A stretch of 64,000 nt of DNA from CAWCAL01 sp963695075 (GTDB lineage Bacteria; Actinomycetota; Acidimicrobiia; Acidimicrobiales; CAWCAL01): assembly GCA_963695075.1 (NCBI GenBank), contig CAVOFR010000003.1:62001-126000 (forward strand), written 5' to 3'. Numbering within the stretch: position 1 is the first letter of the stretch; every line of letters begins with the position of its first letter. The translations under genes and the position numbers were made by a program. The notes under the pieces are model-generated. The model searched no databases. It saw nothing but the letters and a program-made list of their open reading frames with translations, and had not been told where the DNA came from. Of the stretch, positions 1-8,742 are shown piece after piece.

Positions 1-844
1 CCACGAACACCGCCAGCCCGGTCATCCAGATCACGGTGACGACGAGCCCCAACAGACCGAGGACGACGTCGCTGAGCCGACGGTAGAGCAGCGTCAGGAT
101 GATGAGGATCAGCACCAGACCGATAGCCAACAGGCGCGGCATCTCTGCCAGCGAGGCCTCGCTGGTGGCGTTGTTGACGATCAGGAAGTTGAACGGGTCG
201 ACCGTGAACGCGCCGTCGTACTCGTCTCTGAGCGCATCCTCGACCGCCAGCGATGCCGTCCGCACGTCCGGCAGGTCGGTCACCGGCTCGAGCCGCACCA
301 GCATCACGCCGGCCTGGGCGATCCCCTGGTCGGGATCCAGATCGGCGGAGTACGGAAGGCGCGCCACCGAGCCCTGCTCCGGATCGGCGAACGCGAGGCT
401 CGCCGCGTCGGCCAGCTGCCGGTCGGTCGCCTCTTCGAGCGGAATCCCCTGGAGCTCCAGCACGACGCGCATCGGGTCGGCGTAGGACACCATGGCCTGC
501 GGATCGTCGCTCAGCCACCGCTGCACCTCGGGGACCCCGAGGACGATCGAGCGCACTTGCTGTTCGACGTCCACCCCCTCGCGGGTGATGACATTGCCGT
601 CCTCACCAGCGTTGACGATCAGCTGTATCGAGGTCAGCGAGCTCTGGGCCGCGAACTCATCGTTGATCGTCTCGAGATCCTCGGCCATCTGGCTCTCGAC
701 CTGGAACGGAGACGCACCGCCCTCGAGCTGCTGTTCCCGGGCCAGGATCCCGAAGACGATCGTGAACGCGGCCACGAAGAGCAGGGTCAGAATCGGCCGC
801 TCGGCGACCATCCGGGCGACCCACTGCAGCAGTCGATGGAACAT
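1..844 (-). CDS. MMPL/RND-family exporter, N-terminal part (cut by window edge)
   Basis: The visible 281 residues begin at an ATG with a short cytoplasmic stretch, a first membrane helix at about residues 13-32 and then a long extracytoplasmic domain of about 200 residues. Near the window edge come two or three closely spaced hydrophobic helices. This order is typical of RND-superfamily exporters of the MMPL type (predicted hydrophobe/lipid exporters). The substrate cannot be told. The rest of the protein lies beyond position 1. The gene lies 91 bp downstream of mshC on the same strand, with a hairpin between them, so it may be a separate transcription unit. Confidence 0.8.
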   Translation of the reverse strand, partial: MFHRLLQWVARMVAERPILTLLFVAAFTIVFGILAREQQLEGGASPFQVESQMAEDLETINDEFAAQSSLTSIQLIVNAGEDGNVITREGVDVEQQVRSIVLGVPEVQRWLSDDPQAMVSYADPMRVVLELQGIPLEEATDRQLADAASLAFADPEQGSVARLPYSADLDPDQGIAQAGVMLVRLEPVTDLPDVRTASLAVEDALRDEYDGAFTVDPFNFLIVNNATSEASLAEMPRLLAIGLVLILIILTLLYRRLSDVVLGLLGLVVTVIWMTGLAVFV

Positions 845-884
845 GAGGACCGCACCCTACGACGGTCTCGCCGCACGATTCCAG

Positions 885-902
885 ACCGGGTTCGCGCCCG
901 GT
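885..902. terminator. Short GC-rich hairpin between mshC and the MMPL gene
   Basis: A perfect 6-bp inverted repeat, ACCGGG / CCCGGT, encloses a 6-nt loop. It sits in the gap between two minus-strand genes. No U-tract follows, so its role as a terminator is a guess from position only. Confidence 0.25.
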
Positions 903-935
903 GCCCGACCGAGGAGATCCGGGCGATGAAGGTCG

Positions 936-2027
936 CTACAACCCCAGCAGGCTGAGACAGAGCGTCGCGGCCCGACCGCCAGCTTCCTCGGCGACATCCA
1001 ACGCTCCGGGAACATCGAGGCCGTCGAAGAGACGTTCCAGGACGGCGGTCTCGGCCGCCTCGTCGCCGCCGCCCCGACCGGCCCCGGACCGCAGCGAATC
1101 CAGCCGAGTGCCGGCCCGGTCCAGCAGCGCCGGCTCGTAGGACCAGGCGTCACCCCATGCCCGATCCAGGATCATCAGGCGCACCACCTCGGGTCGCCAC
1201 TCCTGGAGCAGGTCGAAGATCAGCACGAGATTGCCGGTGGACTTGGCCATCTTCTCGCCGTCCACCCCGACCTCACCGATGTGCATCCATGCCCGGGCGA
1301 ACGGCGCCACACCCGTGGCCGACTCGACCAGTGCCGCCTCGTACGCGTGATGAGGGAACGCCAGGTCGCTGCCCCCGCTGTGGACATCGACCGAGAGACC
1401 GAGCACCGCGGTGGCCATCGCGGCGCACTCGGCATGCCATCCCGGCCGGCCCGGACCCCACGGGCTTTCCCAGGCCGGATCGTCACCACTGGATGCCTGC
1501 CACACCGGTACGTCCAGCGGGTCGTCGCCCAATCGGGGATGATCGGACGCTTCGAGCGCGGCGATCGCCTGGTCGCGGCCGAGTCCGGCCCGAGCGGGGA
1601 CGTCCTGACCGCGGAACAGCACCGATCCGTCACGCTCGTACGCCGCCCCGGTGTCGAGCAGGGCGCGGGCCAGGAAGACCACCTCGGTGATGTACTCGCG
1701 GGACTGCGGCTCGTACGAGGGTCGCCGGACCCGGAGCTTGCGCATGTCGTCCTCGAACTGGGCCGTCTGCTGGGTCGCCAGCGCCTGCCAGGCGACCTTG
1801 CGGCGGGCGGCCTCGTGCACCAGGGCATCGTCGACATCGGTGACATTGCGACAGAGCTGGACCTCGACACCGGCGTGATCGAGCACTCGGGCCAGCGTGT
1901 CGACCCAGGTGAAGGTCGAGGCGTGCCCGAGGTGCGTGGTGTCGTAGGGCGTGATCCCGCATACGTAGATGCGAAAGCGCGACAAGGGCGGCAGGGCGCG
2001 CCCACCGAGGCGCAGATGCAGGGCCAT
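936..2027 (-). CDS. mshC: Mycothiol biosynthesis cysteine ligase MshC
   Basis: MshC joins cysteine to GlcN-Ins, the ATP-dependent third step of mycothiol synthesis, and is a paralog of cysteinyl-tRNA synthetase. The motif YVCGITPYD with THLGHA (residues 21-35) is the MshC form; CysRS usually reads CGPTVYD. Zinc ligands are visible as Cys23, the Cys of HAECAA and the His pair of FPHH. The class I KMSKS loop is present as KMAKS. At 363 residues it is somewhat shorter than the roughly 410-residue mycobacterial enzyme, mostly at the N-terminus. It is divergent from the SulP gene with about 90 bp between them. A genuine CysRS is the main alternative, but the signature motif argues against it. Confidence 0.88.
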   Translation of the reverse strand: MALHLRLGGRALPPLSRFRIYVCGITPYDTTHLGHASTFTWVDTLARVLDHAGVEVQLCRNVTDVDDALVHEAARRKVAWQALATQQTAQFEDDMRKLRVRRPSYEPQSREYITEVVFLARALLDTGAAYERDGSVLFRGQDVPARAGLGRDQAIAALEASDHPRLGDDPLDVPVWQASSGDDPAWESPWGPGRPGWHAECAAMATAVLGLSVDVHSGGSDLAFPHHAYEAALVESATGVAPFARAWMHIGEVGVDGEKMAKSTGNLVLIFDLLQEWRPEVVRLMILDRAWGDAWSYEPALLDRAGTRLDSLRSGAGRGGGDEAAETAVLERLFDGLDVPGALDVAEEAGGRAATLCLSLLGL

Positions 2028-2118
2028 GCGCTCATCCTGCCACGCGGTGACGGCCGGCCGTGGCGTCGTCGCGGCACCGATACCACCGTCATCCCGATCG
2101 GTCCGGCAGACTGCACCC

Positions 2119-3648
2119 GTGCGTACGTGGCTGCTCCAACTGGGACGCCCGACCTCGGGTGACCTCGTGGCCGGGGCCTCGGTCGGGCTGGTGCTGCTGC
2201 CCCAGTCGATGGCCTATGCGGAGCTGGCCGGACTCCCCGCGTACGTCGGCCTCTTCGCCGCGGTCCTCCCGCCCATCATGGCCGCTCTCTTCGTGTCGTC
2301 GCCGTACCTCCAGACCGGCCCGACGGCGATGACGGCGCTGCTGACCTTCGGCGCACTCGAAGGTCGAGCCGAGGTCCGGAGCAACGAGTACATCAAGCTC
2401 GCCGCGCTCCTGGCCCTGATCGTGGGCCTCACCCGCCTCCTGCTGGGCGTACTCCGGCTCGGGTCCCTCGCCTACCTCATGTCCGAGCCCGTCCTGTTGG
2501 GCTTCACGACCGGTGCCGCGGTCCTCATCCTGGCCTCCCAGATTCCGACCATCGTCGACGTCGCTCCGGACGTCGACGGCGTGCTGTCGAGCGCCCGGTG
2601 GACGCTGGCCCATCCGGCCGACTGGCAACCGGCCGCACTGGCCGTGTCGGCGGCAACCCTGGCCCTCATGCTGCTGGGACCCAGGATCCACCGCCTGTTC
2701 CCCGGCGTGCTGGTCGCGGTCGGGCTCGGCACCGCACTGACCGCCGCCGGCGGCTACGACGGCAGCACGATCGGTGAGTTGCCGGGTGGTTTCATCAGCC
2801 TGTCGGGCAGCTTCCCCTGGGGTGGGGCCGGCGGACTCGTCGTTCCCGGCATCGTCATCGCCCTGGTCGGATTCGCCGAGCCCTCGTCGATCGCCCGCAC
2901 CTTCGCCAGCGCCGATCGCCAGCGATGGGACGCGAGTCGTGAGCTGATCAGCCAGGGGGTGGCCAACCTGGCCAGCGCCGTCTCGGGGGCACTCCCCGTG
3001 GGCGGTTCGTTCCTCCGTAGCGCACTCAACCGCCTCGCCGGAGCCAAGACCCGCTGGAGCGGAGCGTTCACCGGACTGCTACTGCTGGTGTTTCTCCCGT
3101 TCTCGCCCGTCTTGGAGGACCTGCCCCGCGCCGTCCTGGGCGCGATCGTGTTCGGAGCCGGGTACAAGCTGATCCGGGCCGGCACGATGGTCCGCCTCTG
3201 GTCCCAATCGCCCCGCCAGGCCATCCTCGCCTGGGTCACGTTCGCCGCCACCCTGATCATGGCGCCCAGGATCGATCTCGCCGTGGTGATCGGCGTGGTG
3301 CTGGCGATCCTCACCCACCTCTGGCGGGAGACCAAGCTCGACATCCACGTCGGTTACGAGGAGGGCACGCTCACGATCCGTCCGGTCGGCGTGGTGTGGT
3401 TCGTGTCGGCCCCCGCTCTCGAGGACCTGCTCATCGACCACCTGGCCGACCATCCCGACGCGAACCGTCTGATCATCGACCTGGCCGCCGCCGGCCGGAT
3501 CGACTACACGGGTGCTGCGGCGCTCGCCCGCGTGATCGAGGATGCCCGCGTCGCCGATCTCGAAACCGAGGTGGTGGGGATTCCCGCCCACAGCCGGCAG
3601 ACGGTCGAAGCCCTGCTCGCCGCCGAACCCGACGAGCCCCTCCCCTGA
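2119..3648 (+). CDS. SulP-family anion transporter with STAS domain
   Basis: This 509-residue protein has ten or more hydrophobic helices. The first conserved block, LPQSMAYAELAGLP, is typical of SulP carriers (sulfate, bicarbonate or other anions). The last ~110 residues form a soluble STAS domain. The GTG at 2119 is chosen because the conserved domain starts right after it; an upstream in-frame ATG at 1969 would add 50 arginine-rich residues that overlap mshC in antisense. The head-to-head position with mshC would suit sulfate supply for cysteine, but the substrate is not readable from sequence. Confidence 0.85.
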   Translation: MRTWLLQLGRPTSGDLVAGASVGLVLLPQSMAYAELAGLPAYVGLFAAVLPPIMAALFVSSPYLQTGPTAMTALLTFGALEGRAEVRSNEYIKLAALLALIVGLTRLLLGVLRLGSLAYLMSEPVLLGFTTGAAVLILASQIPTIVDVAPDVDGVLSSARWTLAHPADWQPAALAVSAATLALMLLGPRIHRLFPGVLVAVGLGTALTAAGGYDGSTIGELPGGFISLSGSFPWGGAGGLVVPGIVIALVGFAEPSSIARTFASADRQRWDASRELISQGVANLASAVSGALPVGGSFLRSALNRLAGAKTRWSGAFTGLLLLVFLPFSPVLEDLPRAVLGAIVFGAGYKLIRAGTMVRLWSQSPRQAILAWVTFAATLIMAPRIDLAVVIGVVLAILTHLWRETKLDIHVGYEEGTLTIRPVGVVWFVSAPALEDLLIDHLADHPDANRLIIDLAAAGRIDYTGAAALARVIEDARVADLETEVVGIPAHSRQTVEALLAAEPDEPLP

Positions 3649-3703
3649 CCGGTTTTGGGGACGGTCAGCCACACTGGGTGTAGCTGAGTGTCCCCAGATC
3701 CGG
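3649..3703 (+). repeat. Palindromic intergenic element, copy 1
   Basis: The 55-nt imperfect palindrome lies between the convergent ends of the SulP and azlD genes. The core stem pairs TGGGGAC (3656-3662) with GTCCCCA (3690-3696), then TCAGC with GCTGA, then ACAC with GTGT around a TGG loop. CCGG closes both outer ends. A related copy on the other strand lies at 14272-14327. No U-tract is present on either strand, so it is not a standard intrinsic terminator, although its position between convergent genes would suit one. Confidence 0.7.
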
Positions 3704-3712
3704 CCACCGTGG

Positions 3713-4033
3713 TCAGCCGATCAGGGGTTCGAGCACCAGGAGGGCGACGAGGCCGGCGCCGAGCGTGACCAGCGTCTGTTTCGACCACCACCCCGCCAGG
3801 GCGGCGATGCAGCCGGCCCAGAGTCGTGGATTGCCGAGATCCAAATCACCGTCGGGCGCCACGAGGGACGGCAACACGAGACCGGCCAGCGCCGCAGGCG
3901 GGATCATCCGCAACACCGACTGAGCGACCGGTCCCACGTCGCGCATCTGATGGGCGAACGCCAGGAACGACGCACGGATGAGGAAGGTGCCCATCGCGGC
4001 CACGGCCAGGGCGGACCACATCCGCTCGGTCAT
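3713..4033 (-). CDS. azlD: AzlD-type branched-chain amino acid exporter subunit
   Basis: A 106-residue membrane protein with four hydrophobic helices. It matches the AzlD family, the small partner of AzlC in branched-chain amino acid export. Its ATG overlaps the azlC stop codon by 4 bp (4030-4033), so the two are translationally coupled. It ends against palindromic element copy 1. Confidence 0.85.
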   Translation of the reverse strand: MTERMWSALAVAAMGTFLIRASFLAFAHQMRDVGPVAQSVLRMIPPAALAGLVLPSLVAPDGDLDLGNPRLWAGCIAALAGWWSKQTLVTLGAGLVALLVLEPLIG

Positions 4034-4746
4034 GACGCAGCGGCCCTCCCGCCGGACACGTCCATGGCGGCACCGCAGGCGATGCCCGCGGCCATCCCCA
4101 CCAGCAGTGCGGCGTTCCCGGCGCCGAGCTGTCCGGCCGCCACGGCACCCACACCGGCGACGAGTGCCGCCGTGAGCGTCGGTCGATCGGTGACGGCCGG
4201 GATCAGGAGGGCAAGGAACACGAGCGGGATCGAGAAGTCGAGCGGTACCGAGTCGGGGACCGTCGATCCGAGCGCAGCCCCGAGCACCGTCGTGATCTGC
4301 CACGTCGTCCACATCAGCAGACCAACACCGACGTAGAACCGCAGCCGGGCCCGCTCGCTGTGGGACGGGTCGCGCACGTACTCGGCGACCGAAAGGGCGT
4401 ACGCCTGGTCGGTCAACAGGTACGCAGCCCCGAGCCGCCGTCGCAGGGGCTGGGTGGCCAGGAACGGAGCCAGCGACGCCGAGTACATCAGGAACCGGAG
4501 GTTGATCAGGAGCGCGGTGCCGGCTGCGACGATGGCCGACGATCCGGTGTCCAACAGATCGATGGCGGCCAGCTGGGATGCTCCCGCGAAAATGGCGACT
4601 GAGAACGCCACCGCACCGCCCAGCCCCATTCCGGCCTCGGTCGCGGCGACACCCGCGACGAGCCCGAAGGGCACCACGCCGACGGCGATGGGAACGCCGG
4701 CGCGCACTCCGGCGCGGATAGGTGACGATCTCTCCTCGGCGACCAT
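4030..4746 (-). CDS. azlC: AzlC-type branched-chain amino acid permease
   Basis: A 238-residue inner-membrane protein with the AzlC opening motif VGVVPFGLVAG and about seven helices. The ATG at 4746 gives the normal family length; longer in-frame starts upstream run through antisense of the dehydratase gene. With AzlD it should export valine, leucine, isoleucine or analogues. A second, more distant AzlCD pair lies at 25.6-26.6 kb. The gene is divergent from a PLP dehydratase that could feed or drain the branched-chain pool; that link is inference. Confidence 0.85.
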   Translation of the reverse strand: MVAEERSSPIRAGVRAGVPIAVGVVPFGLVAGVAATEAGMGLGGAVAFSVAIFAGASQLAAIDLLDTGSSAIVAAGTALLINLRFLMYSASLAPFLATQPLRRRLGAAYLLTDQAYALSVAEYVRDPSHSERARLRFYVGVGLLMWTTWQITTVLGAALGSTVPDSVPLDFSIPLVFLALLIPAVTDRPTLTAALVAGVGAVAAGQLGAGNAALLVGMAAGIACGAAMDVSGGRAAAS

Positions 4747-4849
4747 CGGGGCAGTCTGACACCGACCGCCGCGACGGCCGAGACGGATCCGGACATCCGC
4801 GCCGAACCGGCCCGGGTCGCCGGTCGAGTACGACCGTAGGATCGGAGCC

Positions 4850-5803
4850 GTGAACGGCCCGGGTCCGACGAACATCACCGCCGACGCCGTCGTCACCGCG
4901 GCTCGGATGCTACGTGACCACGTCGTGCGGACACCGACGCTGCCGACCTTCGCCGCCGACGGGTCCCCGCTTTCGGCCAAGGCCGAGAACCTGCAGTACA
5001 CCGGCTCGTTCAAGTTCCGCGGGGCGACCAACCGGATCCTCACCCTTCCCCACGACTGTCCGGGCGTCGTGGCCCACTCCTCCGGCAACCACGCCCGAGC
5101 TGTCGCGCGGGCAGCGCGGCTGGCCGGAATCGCGTGCACGGTCGTCATGCCCGCCGACGCTCCCGGGCTGAAGCGCGACCGCACCCGGGCCGAGGGCGCC
5201 ACGGTGATCGAGGTGGGACCCGACAGCGCCGAGCGAGCCGCCCGGGCGACCACGCTCGCCACCGAACACGGCCTGGTGCTGATCGAGCCGTTCGACGACC
5301 CCGCGGTGGCCGCCGGTCAGGGAACCGCGGCACTCGAGCTCCTCGAGGACGCACCCGGGGCCCTCGACCGGTTCTACGCTCCGATCAGTGGCGGGGGCCT
5401 GATGGCGGGCTGCGCCGCTCTCATGAGCGATCGCTCCCCCAGCACCGAGATCATCGGGGTCGAGCCGGTCGACGGCGACGACACCCGCCGGTCACTCGCC
5501 GCCGGGAAGCGCTGCACGGTGGCGCCCCCCGGCACCATTGCCGACGGCCTCCGGGTGCGAACACCGGGAGCGATCACGTTTCCCGTCATCCAACGGACGG
5601 TGACCCGAATCGAGACGGTCAGCGACGACGAGATGCGCTCCACCATGCGGTGGGCCGCCATGAATCTCCGTCTCGTGCTGGAACCTTCGGGAGCGGCGGC
5701 GCTGGCCGTCGCTCGACGCGAGCACGGCGGCCACGCGGGCGTGATCCTGTCGGGGGGCAACGTGGACAGACACGATTTCGCGCGGATCCTCGCGGCGGAC
5801 TGA
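4850..5803 (+). CDS. PLP-dependent threonine/serine dehydratase-like enzyme
   Basis: A fold-type II PLP enzyme of 317 residues. The cofactor lysine is Lys55 in SFKFRGA, SSGNHA is the substrate-binding loop and SGGGL is the phosphate-binding loop. It lacks the C-terminal regulatory ACT domain of biosynthetic IlvA, so a catabolic threonine deaminase, serine racemase or related lyase is more likely. Start is GTG. It is transcribed divergently from azlCD with about 100 bp between them. Confidence 0.8.
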   Translation: MNGPGPTNITADAVVTAARMLRDHVVRTPTLPTFAADGSPLSAKAENLQYTGSFKFRGATNRILTLPHDCPGVVAHSSGNHARAVARAARLAGIACTVVMPADAPGLKRDRTRAEGATVIEVGPDSAERAARATTLATEHGLVLIEPFDDPAVAAGQGTAALELLEDAPGALDRFYAPISGGGLMAGCAALMSDRSPSTEIIGVEPVDGDDTRRSLAAGKRCTVAPPGTIADGLRVRTPGAITFPVIQRTVTRIETVSDDEMRSTMRWAAMNLRLVLEPSGAAALAVARREHGGHAGVILSGGNVDRHDFARILAAD

Positions 5804-5833
5804 GTTCTCCGACGCCCACCGAGGAACGGGCCC

Positions 5834-6316
5834 TCAGGAGAGCTCGCCGCTCACCACCGCCGACCGCTCTGACAGAGAGGACGACACGACGCCGGGACTC
5901 TCCTCGTCGGTCAGCGCGAGTGCCTCCACGGGTTCCACGGCTTCGAACACCCAGAGGTCGGGCTCGGGGCCGAGCACGCCGAGTGAGATGACGAGATCGC
6001 CCGAGACGCCCCACAACTGATAGGTCCGCCCGTCGGTGAGGGCCGGCAGCTCCCGTCCATCGACGTACCCGACACCATCGGATGCCAGGCCGGCTTCGAC
6101 CACCGATTCCGCGCTCTCGCCCACGAGCGAAGCCCGCCGAGACCCGGGATCGTCCTCCACACCGGCCAGCGCCCGATCGGCCGGGGTCGCGTCGTCGCCC
6201 TGCCCCAACGCCACGGCGAACCCCGCGGCGATCAGCATCGCCGCAGCCGTCCCCACCGCGATCACCAGCCCGGCCCGCAGTGGTCCTCGTCGAATCGCGA
6301 TCTCTTCGGACGGCAT
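5834..6316 (-). CDS. Membrane-anchored anti-sigma-factor C-terminal-like protein
   Basis: The 160-residue protein has one membrane helix at about residues 15-38 and an outside domain. The stretch LPALTDGRTYQLWGVSGD resembles the C-terminal domain of RskA-type anti-sigma factors. No cytoplasmic zinc-binding anti-sigma domain is present, since only about 14 residues precede the helix, and no sigma factor gene is nearby. It may therefore be a stand-alone extracytoplasmic domain, not a working anti-sigma factor. Its ATG overlaps the stop of the RNA methyltransferase gene (TGATG), so the two are coupled. Confidence 0.6.
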   Translation of the reverse strand: MPSEEIAIRRGPLRAGLVIAVGTAAAMLIAAGFAVALGQGDDATPADRALAGVEDDPGSRRASLVGESAESVVEAGLASDGVGYVDGRELPALTDGRTYQLWGVSGDLVISLGVLGPEPDLWVFEAVEPVEALALTDEESPGVVSSSLSERSAVVSGELS

Positions 6317-7530
6317 CAGCTCTCCGGGCGGTCGAGGACGGTGACGAGCTCGACGTGGGAGGTTCCGCTGAACTGATCGATCGACGTCATGGCCCGAGGA
6401 ACGAAGCCATGGTCGACGAGGAGTCGGACGTCGCGGGCGGCCGCCGAGGCCTCGCACGACACCAGGATGATCCGGTGGGGCCGCGCGCCGACCAGCCTCG
6501 CCACACCTCTCGCCCCAAGACCTTGGCGGGCGGGATCGGCGACGGCGACAGAGACCGGCCGGGGCCGCCAACGCTCGAACGCGGTCCTGACCACCCGTGC
6601 ACCCGAGCCCAGGTTGAGCCTGGCGTCGGCGACCGACGACGAGGACCGCTCGACGGCGATGACCTGGTGATCGGTGACCAGGGCCTTGGAGAGCAGGCCG
6701 ACACCGGCATAGGCGTCGAGCACCAGTCCGTCGTCTCGGCTCACCGCCGCGCTCACCACATCCGTCAGGGCGGCCGCCCCGGCCGCACTGGCCTGGAAGA
6801 ACGACCCGGCCGAGATCCGGAATCGGTGCCCGTTGATCTCCTCGTGGATCCAGGCCCGGCGCCCGGCGTCCAGCTCGTCGCTTCCCACCACCAGCACGTC
6901 ATCGGGCATGACGACCGCCTCGGCACTCGGTGAGGCCAGGACGAGGCGCTCACCGGTGTTGGCGCCCACCCGGATCATGGCCTCGGTCGCCACGCCGAAG
7001 TCGCCCTCGGTCACGAGTTGTTCGGCCAGCGGATGAGCTACCACGCAGTCGTCGACCGGGACGACCCGTCCGCTCCTCCGGGCATGGAATCCGACCCCTC
7101 CGACCGCCGTTGCCACCCGGAGGGTCGTGCGGTAGCCCGTCTCCGCGAGGGCGACGGTCGCGACCTCGGGCGTGTCGAGGCCAGCGAGGTGACCGAAAGC
7201 GTCGGTGATCGTGTCGACCCGCAGCTGTCGTTGGTACTCGGGCCGGATGTGCATCCAATCACATCCGCCGCATCCGGCCTCGACGTGCCGGCAGGGAGGA
7301 TCGCGGCGAGCCGGGGACGCCGTTTCGAGTCCGACGACCTCGGCGAACGCATGTCGCTTCCGCTTCTCGGTGATACGCACGGTGGCCCGCTCGCCGGGCA
7401 GGAGGCCCGCCACGAACACCACTCGACCGTCGGCATCGTGACCGATCGCATCACCACCGACGGCAATCCGTTCCGCCTCGATCTCCAGGTCCTCGGTGCC
7501 CGGATCGACGGGTTCGGCGGCGGGAGGCAC
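6316..7530 (-). CDS. RNA (uracil-5-)-methyltransferase, RumA/TrmA family
   Basis: SAM-dependent 5-methyluridine methyltransferase of 404 residues. The N-terminus is a TRAM RNA-binding domain. Four cysteines suited to a 4Fe-4S cluster follow (PCRHVEAGCGGCDW plus the Cys of VDDCVVAH), as in RumA. The SAM site LDAYAGVGLLS is clear. The catalytic Cys lies in VSCEASAAARD, where the usual motif is SCNPxTxARD, so this loop is somewhat divergent. The target (23S rRNA or tRNA) cannot be assigned. Confidence 0.85.
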   Translation of the reverse strand: MPPAAEPVDPGTEDLEIEAERIAVGGDAIGHDADGRVVFVAGLLPGERATVRITEKRKRHAFAEVVGLETASPARRDPPCRHVEAGCGGCDWMHIRPEYQRQLRVDTITDAFGHLAGLDTPEVATVALAETGYRTTLRVATAVGGVGFHARRSGRVVPVDDCVVAHPLAEQLVTEGDFGVATEAMIRVGANTGERLVLASPSAEAVVMPDDVLVVGSDELDAGRRAWIHEEINGHRFRISAGSFFQASAAGAAALTDVVSAAVSRDDGLVLDAYAGVGLLSKALVTDHQVIAVERSSSSVADARLNLGSGARVVRTAFERWRPRPVSVAVADPARQGLGARGVARLVGARPHRIILVSCEASAAARDVRLLVDHGFVPRAMTSIDQFSGTSHVELVTVLDRPES

Positions 7531-7568
7531 CGGGCCACGGTACCGGACCCAGCCACTACCATTTCGAC

Positions 7569-8255
7569 GTGACCGACCCCGTACCTCCCATCGAAATCGC
7601 CCCCTCGGTCCTCCCCGCCGACTTCGCCCGCCTGGGCGAGGAGTGCATGGCGCTCGAGAAGGCGGGCGTGGACCGCATCCAGTGGGATGTCATGGACGGC
7701 CAGTTCGTCCCGAACCTCACCTTCGGGCCCGACGTGATCGCAGCCACCCGCGATCTGGTCTCGGTACCGTTCGAGGCCCATCTCATGGTCGAGACGCCCG
7801 ACGCCATGGTCGACCGCTACGTCGACGCGGGCTGCCAGATCATCATCGTCCACGCCGAGGCCTGCCTGCATCTGCATCGAACCCTCGGCCGGATCCGCGA
7901 GCTCGGGGCTCGGCCCGCCGTGGCCGTCAACCCGGCGACGCCGGCCTCAGCCGTGTCCCATGTCGTCGATCTCTGCGATCTCATCCTGGTGATGACCGTC
8001 AATCCCGGGTTCGGGGGTCAGACCTACATCGCGACGATGGAGCCCAAGATCCGCGAGATCCGGGCTCTGATCGATCGGTCCGGTCGGGCCGTCGACCTCG
8101 AGGTCGACGGAGGGATCGGGCCGACCACGGTGGCCGGAGCCGCGGGCGCCGGCGCCAACGTCCTGGTGGCCGGTTCGGCGTTGTTCCGCGACCCCGAAGG
8201 CCTCGAACACGCGGTCAGCGAGATCCGGGCGATCGCCACCGCCGCCCAGGGCTGA
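7569..8255 (+). CDS. rpe: Ribulose-phosphate 3-epimerase
   Basis: A TIM-barrel enzyme that interconverts ribulose-5-P and xylulose-5-P in the pentose phosphate pathway. The motifs IAPSVLPADFARLG, WDVMDGQFVPNLTFGP, EAHLMV, VNPGFGGQ and EVDGGI occur in the expected order. The 228-residue length is normal. Start is GTG, 38 bp from the divergent methyltransferase gene. Confidence 0.95.
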   Translation: MTDPVPPIEIAPSVLPADFARLGEECMALEKAGVDRIQWDVMDGQFVPNLTFGPDVIAATRDLVSVPFEAHLMVETPDAMVDRYVDAGCQIIIVHAEACLHLHRTLGRIRELGARPAVAVNPATPASAVSHVVDLCDLILVMTVNPGFGGQTYIATMEPKIREIRALIDRSGRAVDLEVDGGIGPTTVAGAAGAGANVLVAGSALFRDPEGLEHAVSEIRAIATAAQG

Positions 8256-8274
8256 GACCCACTCCGCCCCCGTG

Positions 8275-8634
8275 ATGCAGCTGAGCCGACTGAGCGCCGG
8301 GGTCGTCCTGGTGGCGTTGCTCGCCTCTTCCTGTGGCGACGACGGCACCGAGCCGCTGAGCTACTGCGCCACCCTCGCCGCCCTCGGCGATGAGACGGCG
8401 ATCATCGGAGACGAGGCCGACCCGGATGCCCTCGACGCGGCGTTGGATCTCTACGATCGCCTGGTCGAGACCGCTCCGGCCGACGTGATCGATTCGGCCG
8501 AGGTGCTGGCGGAGGCTGCCGCCACGATCGCCGACGAGGGTGACGACGCCGGCATCGACCCGGAAGCGGTCGCGGCCGCGACCGCTTCCATCGCGGCTTC
8601 GGCCGCCGCGGCCTGTGACCTCGATCTGAGCTGA
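8275..8634 (+). CDS. Small predicted lipoprotein, unknown function
   Basis: I do not recognise this 119-residue protein. It opens with a hydrophobic signal and the lipobox LLASSC, giving a mature lipoprotein. The rest is very acidic and Ala-rich, probably helical, with one Cys pair (YCATLA and AACDLD) that could form a disulfide. The ATG at 8275 is taken over a GTG one codon upstream. It begins about 20 bp after rpe and could be co-transcribed with it. Confidence 0.65.
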   Translation: MQLSRLSAGVVLVALLASSCGDDGTEPLSYCATLAALGDETAIIGDEADPDALDAALDLYDRLVETAPADVIDSAEVLAEAAATIADEGDDAGIDPEAVAAATASIAASAAAACDLDLS

Positions 8635-8642
8635 TCGCCAGA

Positions 8643-8658
8643 TGTGACGGGCGTCACT
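8643..8658. promoter_or_regulatory. CRP/FNR-family-like operator
   Basis: TGTGA-N6-TCACT matches the classic CRP half-site spacing (TGTGA-N6-TCACA) except at the last base. It lies about 85 bp upstream of the CAP-domain gene. The only AT-rich patch in the region follows (TATATT at 8720-8725), 18 nt before the ATG, with a GGGGAG ribosome binding site between. Binding is inferred from sequence only. Confidence 0.4.
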
Positions 8659-8742
8659 CACATTTCGGCACCCTGCGCCGATTGTGTTACGTTCTCGCTC
8701 CGTTGTCATCAAATCGCAATATATTGCGGGGAGACCTTTCGC

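Noticed and set aside
1969..2118. 50-residue N-terminal extension of the SulP transporter
   Set aside because: The extension is Arg-rich, lies antisense to mshC and precedes the conserved domain start at the GTG at 2119.
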